A DNA stretch of 24,328 bases from Desulfoprunum sp. (GCA_030696435.1 JAUYSF010000471.1:1-24328); one strand, 5' to 3'. Shown: positions 8,733-16,331, counted from the first letter of the stretch. Numbers and translations: made by a program. Notes: generated from the sequence alone by a model not told the origin.

Positions 8733-8764
8733 CCTCTCTCCCCGGAATCCACCGGGGAGAGAGG
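8733..8764. terminator. GC-rich hairpin between convergent M23 and zinc-ribbon genes
   Basis: A perfect 13-bp inverted repeat (8733-8745 with 8752-8764) closes the loop AATCCA, just after the M23 stop and 30 bp before the end of the leftward zinc-ribbon gene. There is no T run on either side, so it may work as a bidirectional, Rho-assisted or 3'-end-protecting structure rather than a textbook intrinsic terminator. Confidence 0.55.
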
Positions 8765-8793
8765 CGACTCGTTCATGCGTGGATATTTGACAC

Positions 8794-8961
8794 TCAGTCC
8801 TCAATGTCATAATCAGGGTGGCCGCAGAGCGAACAACGCAACACCTGATCGGGTCTTTCCAGTATCCATTCCCAATTCTTCTCTTTGATCATCTCTTCTT
8901 GTTCCTGGCTGCAGGTGATACAGACCCACTTGTCACCCTTATCCGTTTCAAATAAATGCAT
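8794..8961 (-). CDS. Small double-CxxC (zinc-ribbon-like) protein
   Basis: A 55-residue ORF starting MHLFETDKGDKWVC, with two CxxC knuckles (C14/C17 and C43/C46, the latter CSLCGHPD) separated by a 25-residue Glu/Lys/Trp-rich stretch (EEMIKEKNWEWILERPDQ), and an acidic end YDIED. Four cysteines in this layout are typical of a rubredoxin-like or zinc-ribbon fold binding one Zn or Fe. AAGGAG lies eight bases ahead of ATG 8961, a strong sign that it is translated. It begins 33 bp after the SprT-like/DUF2786 stop on the same strand, so the two are likely a bicistron. The function is not recognised. A metal-binding partner of the upstream protein, or a redox or RNA-polymerase-binding mini protein, are options. 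Confidence 0.75.
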   Translation of the reverse strand: MHLFETDKGDKWVCITCSQEQEEMIKEKNWEWILERPDQVLRCSLCGHPDYDIED

Positions 8962-8994
8962 TTGCAGTGTCTCCTTTCAAAATATCTGCGATCC

Positions 8995-10137
8995 TCAGGT
9001 TAAAAACTTAGTTTTCTCCTGATCTTTTTCCTGTTGCAGCACTTTACTGAGGACAATGTCCTTCCCCGCCGCTCTTCCTTGATGATACACCTGCGGAGAA
9101 ACATTCTGGCTGGAACTCTTCAGAGTTCTCAAACGGGGATATCGTCTTCGTATACAGCCCTGTACCAGGGCATCATTTTCACTGCTCAGGTGATGTACCG
9201 ACAATGCCGGGGTTCGGCAAGGTTTTTTAGCCTGAACTATTTCTTCTCCCGGTTGATCCTTTTTCTGAAAATTCTCACTGAAGCCATGCAAGACTCCTAA
9301 ATAGTAGCTTTTCCGAGCACTTCTGCCACAATCCGGAAAACTCGTCCGATTCGTCTGCCAGAGATATGCTAATCTGTTCTGGAGGAAACAGAAACAGTGC
9401 TCGGCAACCTCGACATGATCGCTGCGACCGAATATCTCGAAGGTTTTATAGACTTCATCCGCGACGGGATCATAGAGTCGCGAGTAAATCAGAGTAACCT
9501 TGAAATAGCGAGAAAGAATCGACGCGATAGTGCGTTGGTAACCATCAATACGCTTTTTGCCGGTTTTGATGATGCGATAGGTAATCTCCTCCGTCTCTCC
9601 ACCTGCAGCCCCGTCGAGATTATATTTTTCCATGATTCTGCCGGCCATTTGTAGAGCAACCAAGGCCTCATGCTCATTGGCAGAATCTGCCATAGCCAGG
9701 AGTTTTCTGATTTTTTCCAGTAGGTTCTTTCTCCTGCCTGTTCCCTGATTCCCGGCGGAATGCTGAGGCAGGAAAGTTGAGAAATCGATAGCTGCCCGGC
9801 AATAATCCACTGGAAGCCCCACAAGGTCACATGCCCTGAGAAAGTCCCTGTCGTGCGGCATACCATGACTCTCAAACATCTCGGAGCATATCTGGTGCGC
9901 CATCTCGTGTTTCAGGACATTGATCGTTATATCCCAACTGTACTCGAGTATGAGATGTCTACTGATACCGATGGTCCGGTTCACAGCCTGCCAATTCCCC
10001 AAAGATCGAGTTGAATCGGTTATTTCCATAATGGGAGGAAGCAGTTTCAGGGAATACTGGTAACAAATATCAACAAACTCCCTCTGCAATTGCCTGGCCC
10101 AGGCACTATAAAAATTCTGTGATTCTTGACGGGACAT
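8995..10137 (-). CDS. SprT-like metalloprotease domain fused to DUF2786
   Basis: A 380-residue, two-part cytoplasmic protein. The N-terminal part (about 1-120) resembles the SprT/Spartan zinc metallopeptidase fold: LGNWQAVNRTIGISRHLI, then the HExxH active site KHEMAHQ (H77, E78, H81) and a further His in HGMPHDRDFL (H91 or H95) as third zinc ligand. Residues about 138-176 (KIRKLLAMADSANEHEALVA through EKYNLD) are a clear DUF2786 signature. The next 120 residues look like the region that usually follows DUF2786, and the last 80 are basic and poorly conserved-looking. Eukaryotic Spartan digests DNA-protein crosslinks, and an analogous role here is only a hypothesis. ATG 10137 follows AAGAGAAG. 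The small zinc-ribbon gene comes directly downstream. Confidence 0.82.
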   Translation of the reverse strand: MSRQESQNFYSAWARQLQREFVDICYQYSLKLLPPIMEITDSTRSLGNWQAVNRTIGISRHLILEYSWDITINVLKHEMAHQICSEMFESHGMPHDRDFLRACDLVGLPVDYCRAAIDFSTFLPQHSAGNQGTGRRKNLLEKIRKLLAMADSANEHEALVALQMAGRIMEKYNLDGAAGGETEEITYRIIKTGKKRIDGYQRTIASILSRYFKVTLIYSRLYDPVADEVYKTFEIFGRSDHVEVAEHCFCFLQNRLAYLWQTNRTSFPDCGRSARKSYYLGVLHGFSENFQKKDQPGEEIVQAKKPCRTPALSVHHLSSENDALVQGCIRRRYPRLRTLKSSSQNVSPQVYHQGRAAGKDIVLSKVLQQEKDQEKTKFLT

Positions 10138-10319
10138 GGTTGTTCTTCTCTTTTTTCCAGTCGCATATATGATGCGAATTCCAACAAATAGTAACTTCCT
10201 GCTTGTGAGCAGAGGTATTTTTCAGTAATGTCCAACCGGATATTTAACCGAAAATTCCAGGTAGTGGATGCCACTCATACATCTCTCACCTGCTTGCTTG
10301 ATAGACTTTTCCTGAAATT
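10138..10319. other. Divergent intergenic region between SprT-like gene and lptF-like gene
   Basis: A 182-bp AT-rich spacer that must hold the promoters of both divergent genes. I see three short hairpins (stem 10161-10166 with 10172-10177, loop ATATG; a CTGCT/AGCAG stem near 10200; an AGTGG/CCACT stem near 10265). There is also a TTGTGA with a poor -10 after 17 bases. No element is good enough to name as a promoter. Confidence 0.4.
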
Positions 10320-11780
10320 ATGAAATCACTTTCACGCCCTCCTCTGCTACTCTACAGTTACCTGGCAACCGAGATGCTTGCACCTTTTTTCGCAAGTTTT
10401 TTGATCATGAACTGTGTGTTTTTTCTGGTAAAACTTATCCCATTCCTGAATTTTGTCCTCGAACTCAATATTGGTCTGACTGATTTCATTCGCCTTTTTT
10501 CCTATCTGTTCCCCAATATGTTCCTCTACTCGATACCCATGGCGGCAATGATCGGTATCACCATTGGTTTTTCACGACTGGCAAATGATTCCGAAATTCT
10601 GGCCCTGAAGGCCAGCGGCATAAGCATTTATAAAATCCTGCCGCCCGTTATAACCGTGGCAACCCTGATTGCTCTCCTCACCAGCTATTTTTCCATTGTG
10701 CTGATACCGGTGAGTGAAGTTGCCATGAAACAACTTACCTATCAACTTATCAAAGAAAAAATTGATAAGGGCATCCAAGAGCATCAGTTCACCGAGGCAT
10801 TGGGTGATCTGGTAGTCTTTGTGGGTAAAATTGAAAAAGAAACTGGAGAATGGCAGGATGTCTGGGTGTCTGATATGCGGGGGCAGGTCATCCCGACTAT
10901 CACCATGGCCTCTACTGGAAAAATGAAGAGTGATACCGACAAAATGAAGGTCATCATCATCCTGCGCAACGGTAGCCTGCACCGCTCTGACACCCCCAAT
11001 TCACAAATCGTGCAATTTGAAAAATATGAGCTCAATATCCCCTTGCAGCTTCCGGCCAGTTCGGCAACCACCTTTGACCGTGGCACCCTGACCATGCCGG
11101 AACTGCTGGAAAAGGGTGAGGAATTTGGCGGGATATCCACTGAAAAAGGTCGGGTGCTCATCATCGAATTCCATAAGCGCCTTGTTCTACCGGTAGGCTG
11201 TCTCATTCTCTGTTTACTGGGTCTTCCCCTTGGTCTGCAGGCGGGACCCAGAAGAAAGGCCATGGGTATTCCTTTTGCCCTCGCAATTTTCATCATCTAC
11301 TACGTACTCTTTACGTTCGCCAAGATGGCTGCAAAAGAAAACTCCGTCCCCATCCCTCTGGCCATGTGGAGCCCAAACATCCTCTTACTGCTCCTGGCCC
11401 TCTTTTGTATCAGACAGGTGGCAAATGAACAGCCTCTCGTGCCTGAGGTACTGCAGAATGCCCTTTTCGAGTTCCTGAAAAAGTTTTTTGTGCCAATTTT
11501 TTCACGGATGCAAAAGACATTTTTTGCAGTTCTTGACAGGCTACGCCCCAGAAATATCCCTCAAATTCTGCCCGAATCTCCGGATTCACCGATCCAGCAG
11601 CCTCTGCGCGGTGATGCTAAAAAAAGGATCTTTCATTTTTCAGCGTGTGAAGACTATTCTTGCAAACAGTGTTCTCTCGAATTTAAAAACCTCGAAGTTG
11701 CCATTGAAGCAGGCTTTCTGCCATGCGATTTCTGCAAATCGCTTATTGAGGAATTCCGTCATCCCCCTTCTGTATCCTGA
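10320..11780 (+). CDS. LptF/LptG-family LPS export permease with cysteine-rich C-terminal tail
   Basis: Inner-membrane permease of the Lpt system, which with LptB2 and its LptF/LptG partner extracts LPS and passes it to the LptC-LptA bridge. The 486-residue product has the family plan: hydrophobic segments near residues 18-45, 60-85 and 105-130, a periplasmic beta-jellyroll domain (about 135-285), and three more membrane segments (about 290-375). FSRLANDSEILALKASGIS is the family cytoplasmic loop. Typical members are about 360-400 residues long, so about 100 residues are extra. This tail ends with five cysteines (C443, C448, C451, C469, C472) in a pattern like the Ada-type zinc module (EAGFLPCDFC). 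Only one permease gene is present; the usual partner is not adjacent. The start has a weak Shine-Dalgarno. Confidence 0.85.
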   Translation: MKSLSRPPLLLYSYLATEMLAPFFASFLIMNCVFFLVKLIPFLNFVLELNIGLTDFIRLFSYLFPNMFLYSIPMAAMIGITIGFSRLANDSEILALKASGISIYKILPPVITVATLIALLTSYFSIVLIPVSEVAMKQLTYQLIKEKIDKGIQEHQFTEALGDLVVFVGKIEKETGEWQDVWVSDMRGQVIPTITMASTGKMKSDTDKMKVIIILRNGSLHRSDTPNSQIVQFEKYELNIPLQLPASSATTFDRGTLTMPELLEKGEEFGGISTEKGRVLIIEFHKRLVLPVGCLILCLLGLPLGLQAGPRRKAMGIPFALAIFIIYYVLFTFAKMAAKENSVPIPLAMWSPNILLLLLALFCIRQVANEQPLVPEVLQNALFEFLKKFFVPIFSRMQKTFFAVLDRLRPRNIPQILPESPDSPIQQPLRGDAKKRIFHFSACEDYSCKQCSLEFKNLEVAIEAGFLPCDFCKSLIEEFRHPPSVS

Positions 11781-11866
11781 TCTTTACGACTGAGCGAGAC
11801 TGATACCGGAAGGTACATATTTCTTTTTTTTTCATGCTCTTTGAGCATGCTTTGCTACTATCATAC

Positions 11867-11896
11867 AGAACCATCCTGCCCTAGAAAGATGGTTCT
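11867..11896 (+). other. Leader hairpin upstream of nnr
   Basis: A 9-bp inverted repeat (11867-11875 with 11888-11896, loop of 12) ends about 13 bases ahead of the GGGGGG ribosome binding site of the downstream gene. A second short stem (CATGCTC/GAGCATG, 11833-11849) precedes it, after a run of T at 11824-11832. The pair could close the lptF-like transcript or act in the nnr leader. The 137-bp gap shows no clear promoter. Confidence 0.35.
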
Positions 11897-11917
11897 TGAA
11901 AATCCGGGGGGATATTC

Positions 11918-13543
11918 ATGAAACTGCCTACAGCTCGTGAAATGCGGGCACTTGACACGTCTGCAATCGAAGACTTCGGCATCCCAGGGATAGTCCTGAT
12001 GGAAAATGCCGGTCTTGGAACCGTACACATGATGCTCCATGAGCTTGGTCCTTGTGCCAACACCTGCGCCCTGATCTTTATCGGTCCCGGCAATAATGGC
12101 GGTGACGGTTTTGTCATCGGACGGCATCTGCATCAGCGAGGTTGTCAACCCATCTTCATTCTCCTTGTCAATCCGGAACTTCTGGCAGGAGATGCTGCTA
12201 CCAATTTCAACATCATCAAAAATCTCAAACTTCCCTTTCATATCATCGACAGTCAGGTACGGGTCGAGGCAATCCCGGTACTTTTCAAGCAGATCGAATC
12301 ACGGGGATTGCCCTGTTACGCCCTGGTAGACGCCTTGTTCGGCACCGGACTGGTTCGCGAAGTTAGTGGCCATTTTGCAGATATCATTGACCTTATTAAT
12401 CGACCTGAGTTCGCTCATAATGTACCGGTTGTAGCGGTCGACATTCCTTCAGGGCTCGATTCAGATAGCGGCAGAATTCTGGGAAAGTGTATCTTTGCCG
12501 ATTATACGGCCACCTTCGGCTGTCCGAAGCCAGGCCATTACATCCATGGCAGATCTGACATGATCGGCAAGCTACGGGTTGTCGATATCGGCATCCCGCC
12601 TGAGGCTATTTTAAAGGCAGGAATTTCTACAGAAGTAATAACGAGGAACACCTGCCGCCAATGGTCAAAAGCTCTTATCCGCGACAAGGCATCGCACAAA
12701 GGAACTCACGGTCACCTGCTCATCCTTGCTGGTTCTCCCGGTAAGACCGGGGCTGCCCTTCTTGCCGGGCGCGGGGCTTTACGGGCAGGATGTGGCCTTG
12801 TGAGCCTCTGTGTGCCCCATATGCTCAACGCAGTCTTCGAGACATCTCTCATTGAAGCGATGACTGTACCGCTTCGCAACAGCCCTGCATATATCGGCAT
12901 TGCCGACCGCGACCTCATCCTTCAGAGCATCAGTGATAAAAAAGCCGTTGTCCTCGGACCGGGACTCGGTACCAGCCCTCAGACCGCCGAATTGGTGCTG
13001 TTTCTTTATCACACCGTCCAGCAACCCCTCATCATCGATGCTGACGCCCTGAATATTCTGGCGCAACATGCCTCCAAGGTGACATCTCCAGCCGGTCCCC
13101 GTATATTCACACCCCATCCCGGAGAACTCAGCCGTCTCATTCAACTGCCGGTGCAGGAGATTCAGGACAACAGACTGTCGGCAGCCCGCAAGGCCTGCTC
13201 ATTCTTCAAACGCAACAATGAGCAGATCATTATGGTATTGAAAGGGGCCGGCACAATTGTAGCCGCAGACAATGGAACTGCCCTGATCAATACAACAGGA
13301 AATCCGGGTATGGCAACAGGAGGAATGGGTGATGTTCTCAGTGGCGTCATCGGCGCCTTAATCTGTCAGGGACTCTCTCCTCTGTACGCTGCCGCGGCCG
13401 CTGTCTATTTGCATGGGGCGGCAGGAGATGAGCTTTACGAAAAGACCGGAGTCGGCTATACTGCAAGTGAAGTGGCGGATATTCTTCCGTTAACACTAAA
13501 AAAACACCTCACACAGGGAAAATCCTATGAAGAAGGCTTCTGA
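11918..13543 (+). CDS. nnr: Bifunctional NAD(P)H-hydrate epimerase / ADP-dependent dehydratase
   Basis: Repairs NADHX and NADPHX, damaged hydrated cofactors. The N-terminal YjeF_N domain (about 1-220) epimerises the R form to the S form, and the C-terminal ribokinase-like domain (about 245-535) dehydrates it using ADP. Visible signatures are MENAG (28-32), FIGPGNNGGDGFVIGRHL (54-71), VDALFGTGL and VDIPSGLDSDSG in the first half. In the second half they are VVLGPGLGT, IIDADALN, TPHPGEL and NPGMATGGMGD, whose Asp471 is the expected catalytic base. At 541 residues it has the normal length of the fused form. ATG 11918 is preceded by GGGGGGA. Its last 17 bases overlap the CBS-protein gene, so translation is probably coupled. 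Confidence 0.95.
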   Translation: MKLPTAREMRALDTSAIEDFGIPGIVLMENAGLGTVHMMLHELGPCANTCALIFIGPGNNGGDGFVIGRHLHQRGCQPIFILLVNPELLAGDAATNFNIIKNLKLPFHIIDSQVRVEAIPVLFKQIESRGLPCYALVDALFGTGLVREVSGHFADIIDLINRPEFAHNVPVVAVDIPSGLDSDSGRILGKCIFADYTATFGCPKPGHYIHGRSDMIGKLRVVDIGIPPEAILKAGISTEVITRNTCRQWSKALIRDKASHKGTHGHLLILAGSPGKTGAALLAGRGALRAGCGLVSLCVPHMLNAVFETSLIEAMTVPLRNSPAYIGIADRDLILQSISDKKAVVLGPGLGTSPQTAELVLFLYHTVQQPLIIDADALNILAQHASKVTSPAGPRIFTPHPGELSRLIQLPVQEIQDNRLSAARKACSFFKRNNEQIIMVLKGAGTIVAADNGTALINTTGNPGMATGGMGDVLSGVIGALICQGLSPLYAAAAAVYLHGAAGDELYEKTGVGYTASEVADILPLTLKKHLTQGKSYEEGF

Positions 13544-13976
13544 GATCATGACCAAAGAGGTCATAACCGTATCACCTGAGACCTCGGTCCAACAACTTGC
13601 CCAGATTCTCTCCTCAAACGGGATAAGTGGCGCCCCTGTAGTAGATAGTGTGGGTACGCTGCTGGGAGTTGTAACAGAGAGCGATCTTATCGACCAAAAC
13701 AAGAAAGTGCATATCCCCACCGTTGTTTCAATCCTAGACTCTTTTTTCTTTCTGGAGAATCCCGAAAAGATGGAACTGGAAATGCGGAAAATGGCTGGCG
13801 CGACAGTTGCCGATATCTATACTACACCACCGATAACCGTCTCCGAAGATACCCCCATTGATGAAATCGCGACGATCATGTCGGAAAAAAATATCCACAC
13901 CCTGCCGGTTGTAACGGATGGACAACTCAAAGGGGTTATCGGTAAGAAAGACATTATCAAGACAATCGCCGGATGA
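13527..13976 (+). CDS. Protein of two CBS domains
   Basis: A 149-residue stand-alone CBS pair (Bateman module), cytoplasmic, expected to bind an adenine nucleotide and signal energy or second-messenger state. CBS1 spans about residues 1-60 (MTKEVITVSPETSVQQLAQI through VVTESDLI). CBS2 spans about 90-149 (TTPPITVSEDTPIDEIATIM through GVIGKKDIIKTI). The 30-residue link holds DSFFFLENPEKMELEMRKM, a segment common in this subfamily. No enzyme domain is attached. It starts inside the nnr gene (17-bp overlap), so it is made together with the NAD(P)HX repair enzyme. Whether it regulates that enzyme is unknown. Confidence 0.92.
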   Translation: MKKASEIMTKEVITVSPETSVQQLAQILSSNGISGAPVVDSVGTLLGVVTESDLIDQNKKVHIPTVVSILDSFFFLENPEKMELEMRKMAGATVADIYTTPPITVSEDTPIDEIATIMSEKNIHTLPVVTDGQLKGVIGKKDIIKTIAG

Positions 13977-14004
13977 TTGCTCATCGGCCACGGCTCATTC
14001 CGTT

Positions 14005-14090
14005 TCTAAATCAAAATGAGAACGCGAAGGCAAGCGAGTAGCGACGGGGAGCCGCACAGCGTAACCGACAAAGTTAGCGTTTGATTTAGA
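14005..14090. repeat. 86-bp element bounded by 11-bp inverted repeats
   Basis: TCTAAATCAAA at 14005-14015 is matched perfectly by its reverse complement at 14080-14090, bounding a GC-rich core in which AGCG recurs four times. It occupies most of the 145-bp gap between the convergent CBS and ung genes. The sharp contrast of AT-rich ends with a GC-rich core looks like a miniature mobile element or REP-type repeat. I saw no target duplication and no second full copy in this window. A terminator role is possible, but no T run follows. Confidence 0.5.
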
Positions 14091-14121
14091 CTTGGAATAA
14101 GCGGTAAGGGAACAAACCTTG

Positions 14122-14790
14122 CTACCATTCAATGATCCCACGTCCATGACGGGAAAGATATTCATTGCACCTGGCAAAGACTCCAGAACCAATGAATCCT
14201 TTATGAGCCGATAAGGGTGAAGGGTGACTTGTTTTCAGCACCAGATGTCTGCTGCTGTCAATAAGGCCGGCTTTCTTCTGGGCAAAGGCGCCCCAGAGCA
14301 TGAACACAACGTGCTCTCTGTTCTCGGAAATCGTCCGAATTATATCATCGGTGAGTTCATGCCAGCCAAGGGCCGCATGTGAGTTGGGTCGTTTGGCGAT
14401 GACCGTCAGGCTGGCATTCAGCAGCAGCACTCCCTGACGGGCAAGCCTGGTCAGATCGGTATCGACACTGACTGATCTGCCGCCATAAATAGAGTCATTG
14501 ATTTCTTTGAGGATGTTTCTCAAAGAAGGTGGCTCCGGAATACCTTTCTTGACGGAAAAACAGAGCCCATGGGCCTCCGGCCCCTGGCCGGGATGTTCAT
14601 TGAAATACGGGTCCTGGCCGATGATAACGACTTTCAGAGTGTCAAGCTGAGTGACGCGCAGGGCGTCAAACACATTTTCCCGCAGCGGATATACTCGCTG
14701 TCCATCCGCTGCCACCTCATAGGCCTTTCTGACTAACTCTTTGTGGTATCCTTGCCGCATCAAGGGTACCTGCTCTTCCCAAAGCATCAT
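14122..14790 (-). CDS. ung: Uracil-DNA glycosylase, family 1
   Basis: Removes uracil from DNA to start base excision repair. I chose ATG 14790 (or 14787), giving 222 residues that align with the E. coli N terminus from MLWEEQVP. The longer frame to 14880 would add a Cys-rich, unrelated 30 residues and lie upstream of the likely promoter. Motifs: water-activating loop GQDPYF (D60 catalytic), FSV (F78 stacking), LLLNASLTV (N125 uracil recognition), and HPSPLSAHKGF (H189 catalytic, leucine loop). Two oddities are seen in the first loop: the usual GQDPYH histidine is Phe, and five extra residues lie between it and AHGL (NEHPGQGPE instead of GPGQ). Both catalytic residues are kept, so it is probably active. 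Confidence 0.93.
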   Translation of the reverse strand: MMLWEEQVPLMRQGYHKELVRKAYEVAADGQRVYPLRENVFDALRVTQLDTLKVVIIGQDPYFNEHPGQGPEAHGLCFSVKKGIPEPPSLRNILKEINDSIYGGRSVSVDTDLTRLARQGVLLLNASLTVIAKRPNSHAALGWHELTDDIIRTISENREHVVFMLWGAFAQKKAGLIDSSRHLVLKTSHPSPLSAHKGFIGSGVFARCNEYLSRHGRGIIEW

Positions 14791-14867
14791 GCCCCCCTTT
14801 TTTCTTTCAATCGCCATTATCTCAAAACACGAGTCGCAAATTCCATGCCGCTTAAAGCGTGAACAGC

Positions 14868-14897
14868 GATATGCCAACATAGGATAATTAATGTCAA
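14868..14897 (-). promoter_or_regulatory. Possible ung promoter
   Basis: A perfect TTGACA (14897-14892, minus strand) is followed after 18 bases by CATATC (14873-14868), a poor -10. If used, transcription would start near 14861. That is downstream of the ATG at 14880 and supports the shorter ung start. The region between the ung start and the CheB-like stop (14791-14944) shows nothing else. Confidence 0.3.
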
Positions 14898-14944
14898 ATT
14901 TTTTATCGACCTGGAACCCTGTTTAGAACAAACCAGAATTTCTG

Positions 14945-16162
14945 TCAGGCAGTTGTAACAGTCTTTTTGGCGTTATAGTGCAGGGCCTGGATTTCTTGGA
15001 CCAGTTCCTCCTCACTCAGGTTTTTTTTCAGCGCACATTTATCCCGGATCATATCTCCCATGTTTTTGTAAAAACAATCAGACGGATCAAGAAGAAGAGA
15101 AGTTCCTTGAGACTCGGCCAGGGCAAGCATTCCCTGAACCCCATCCATATCGTCACCTGAAAGAATGACGCCGGCAGTCCTGTTTTTAAAAACTGTGGCA
15201 ACCGAAGTCAGCAAAAGATCCAGAGGACCCGGCCCATCTGCAGTATCCTGAACTCTCTGGAAGGCATAGTTCGCACTGAAGGGCTTGAGACAAAAATAAT
15301 CTCTGCTGGAGGTGATATAACAATTTCCCCCGTCAATACGCATATTTTCTCTGACTCTGATGACCTTCATGCGACTGATAGAATTCAAATATTCAGCAAA
15401 GGCATTTACATGCTCGAAGTCTTCAAAAATAACAGCAATCAGAGCACCCCCCATGTCGGCATCAAAGTGAGGGATAATATTGAGCAGATTACGAAAACAA
15501 CCTCGACCACCTGCCAGGACGGTAATAAAACTATTTCTGCGTAATTTTTCGATATTACTCAGATCTATCACGTCACCGCACTGTGTGCAGCGGATCTCTT
15601 TGAGGGGCAAATCCTCTTCGCCATCAATGTACCTTCGCGTTCCACAGTCTTCACAGAAAACGACCTGTTTTTCAGAAGAAAGCCGTTTTCCTTCTTCATG
15701 CGACAGTGCAAAAATTGGCTCAATTGATCTGACCCTGTTAGCTGCGGCGTTGATAACCTTTTGGATTATCATATCTTTGTAGATCTCAAGATTTTTTTCC
15801 TGAAACAGGAAATCCTTACAGAGAAAATCCACTGCTCCGTTTTTCAGGGTGTCAAAGCAACGGGCTGTTCCTTCATTGGTGAGACTGGAAAAGATGATGG
15901 TTGGAGTAGGACGATGAATCATCAAATGCTGGAGAGCTGTCATGCCATCCATAACCGGCATTTCCAGGTCCATGAGAATAACATCAGGATTGATTTTGAG
16001 AATCAGATCCAAAGCCTCAATCCCATTTTTAGCCTCACCGATTATTTCTATACCGTCAATTTTCTCAAAGATATCTCTCAAAAAGCGCCTGAACACGAGA
16101 GAATCATCAACAACCAATACGGAAATTCGGTCTGGTGCCTGCGGTCTTTTCATTATTCCCAT
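14945..16162 (-). CDS. CheB-like response regulator with four-cysteine insert and degenerate esterase domain
   Basis: A 405-residue protein in three parts. (1) Receiver domain, about 12-125, apparently functional: acidic pair D19/D20, phospho-acceptor D65 in VILMDLEMPVMDG, S92 or S93, and K116. (2) A linker with two CxxC knuckles (C170/C173, C192/C195), likely a zinc ribbon. (3) A domain of about 211-380 that follows CheB methylesterase in length and sequence (FAEYLN; LLLTSVATVFKNRTAGVILSG). In it the catalytic serine of the GASTGG motif is Gly218 (LAGGRG) and the catalytic histidine (QHM) is Phe246, while the aspartate is kept (D340 in GDDMDG). Methylesterase activity is therefore unlikely; phospho-dependent binding is more plausible. 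No cheA, cheR or receptor gene is near. The start is ATG 16162 or 16153. Confidence 0.85.
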   Translation of the reverse strand: MGIMKRPQAPDRISVLVVDDSLVFRRFLRDIFEKIDGIEIIGEAKNGIEALDLILKINPDVILMDLEMPVMDGMTALQHLMIHRPTPTIIFSSLTNEGTARCFDTLKNGAVDFLCKDFLFQEKNLEIYKDMIIQKVINAAANRVRSIEPIFALSHEEGKRLSSEKQVVFCEDCGTRRYIDGEEDLPLKEIRCTQCGDVIDLSNIEKLRRNSFITVLAGGRGCFRNLLNIIPHFDADMGGALIAVIFEDFEHVNAFAEYLNSISRMKVIRVRENMRIDGGNCYITSSRDYFCLKPFSANYAFQRVQDTADGPGPLDLLLTSVATVFKNRTAGVILSGDDMDGVQGMLALAESQGTSLLLDPSDCFYKNMGDMIRDKCALKKNLSEEELVQEIQALHYNAKKTVTTA

Positions 16163-16258
16163 AAGTACGAGAGGTCTTTTTGAAAGATGGGGGAAATCGT
16201 TATTGCAACGGATTATAGGAGATACAGATAAACGATTAAAGCCGCCTTATCAACAGCA

Positions 16259-16312
16259 TTGAAAGTTTTTTAGAAAATATGAAGACAGTCGAACAAATTT
16301 TCCAACTTTCAA
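16259..16312. repeat. Imperfect long hairpin between nadD and the CheB-like gene
   Basis: TTGAAAGTT (16259-16267) pairs with AACTTTCAA (16304-16312), and inside it GAAAAT (16273-16278) pairs with ATTTTC (16297-16302), with a small interruption. It lies just after the nadD stop in the leftward direction. There is no T run, so it is at best a weak terminator. Another 7-bp inverted pair (16195-16201 with 16231-16237) lies in the same 169-bp gap, nearer the CheB-like start. Confidence 0.35.
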
Positions 16313-16331
16313 ACATTCAATAACGAAATAT

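Noticed and set aside
14791..14880. 30-residue Cys-containing N-terminal extension of Ung
   Set aside because: No counterpart in the family, no ribosome binding site, and a TTGACA-based promoter would start the transcript inside it.
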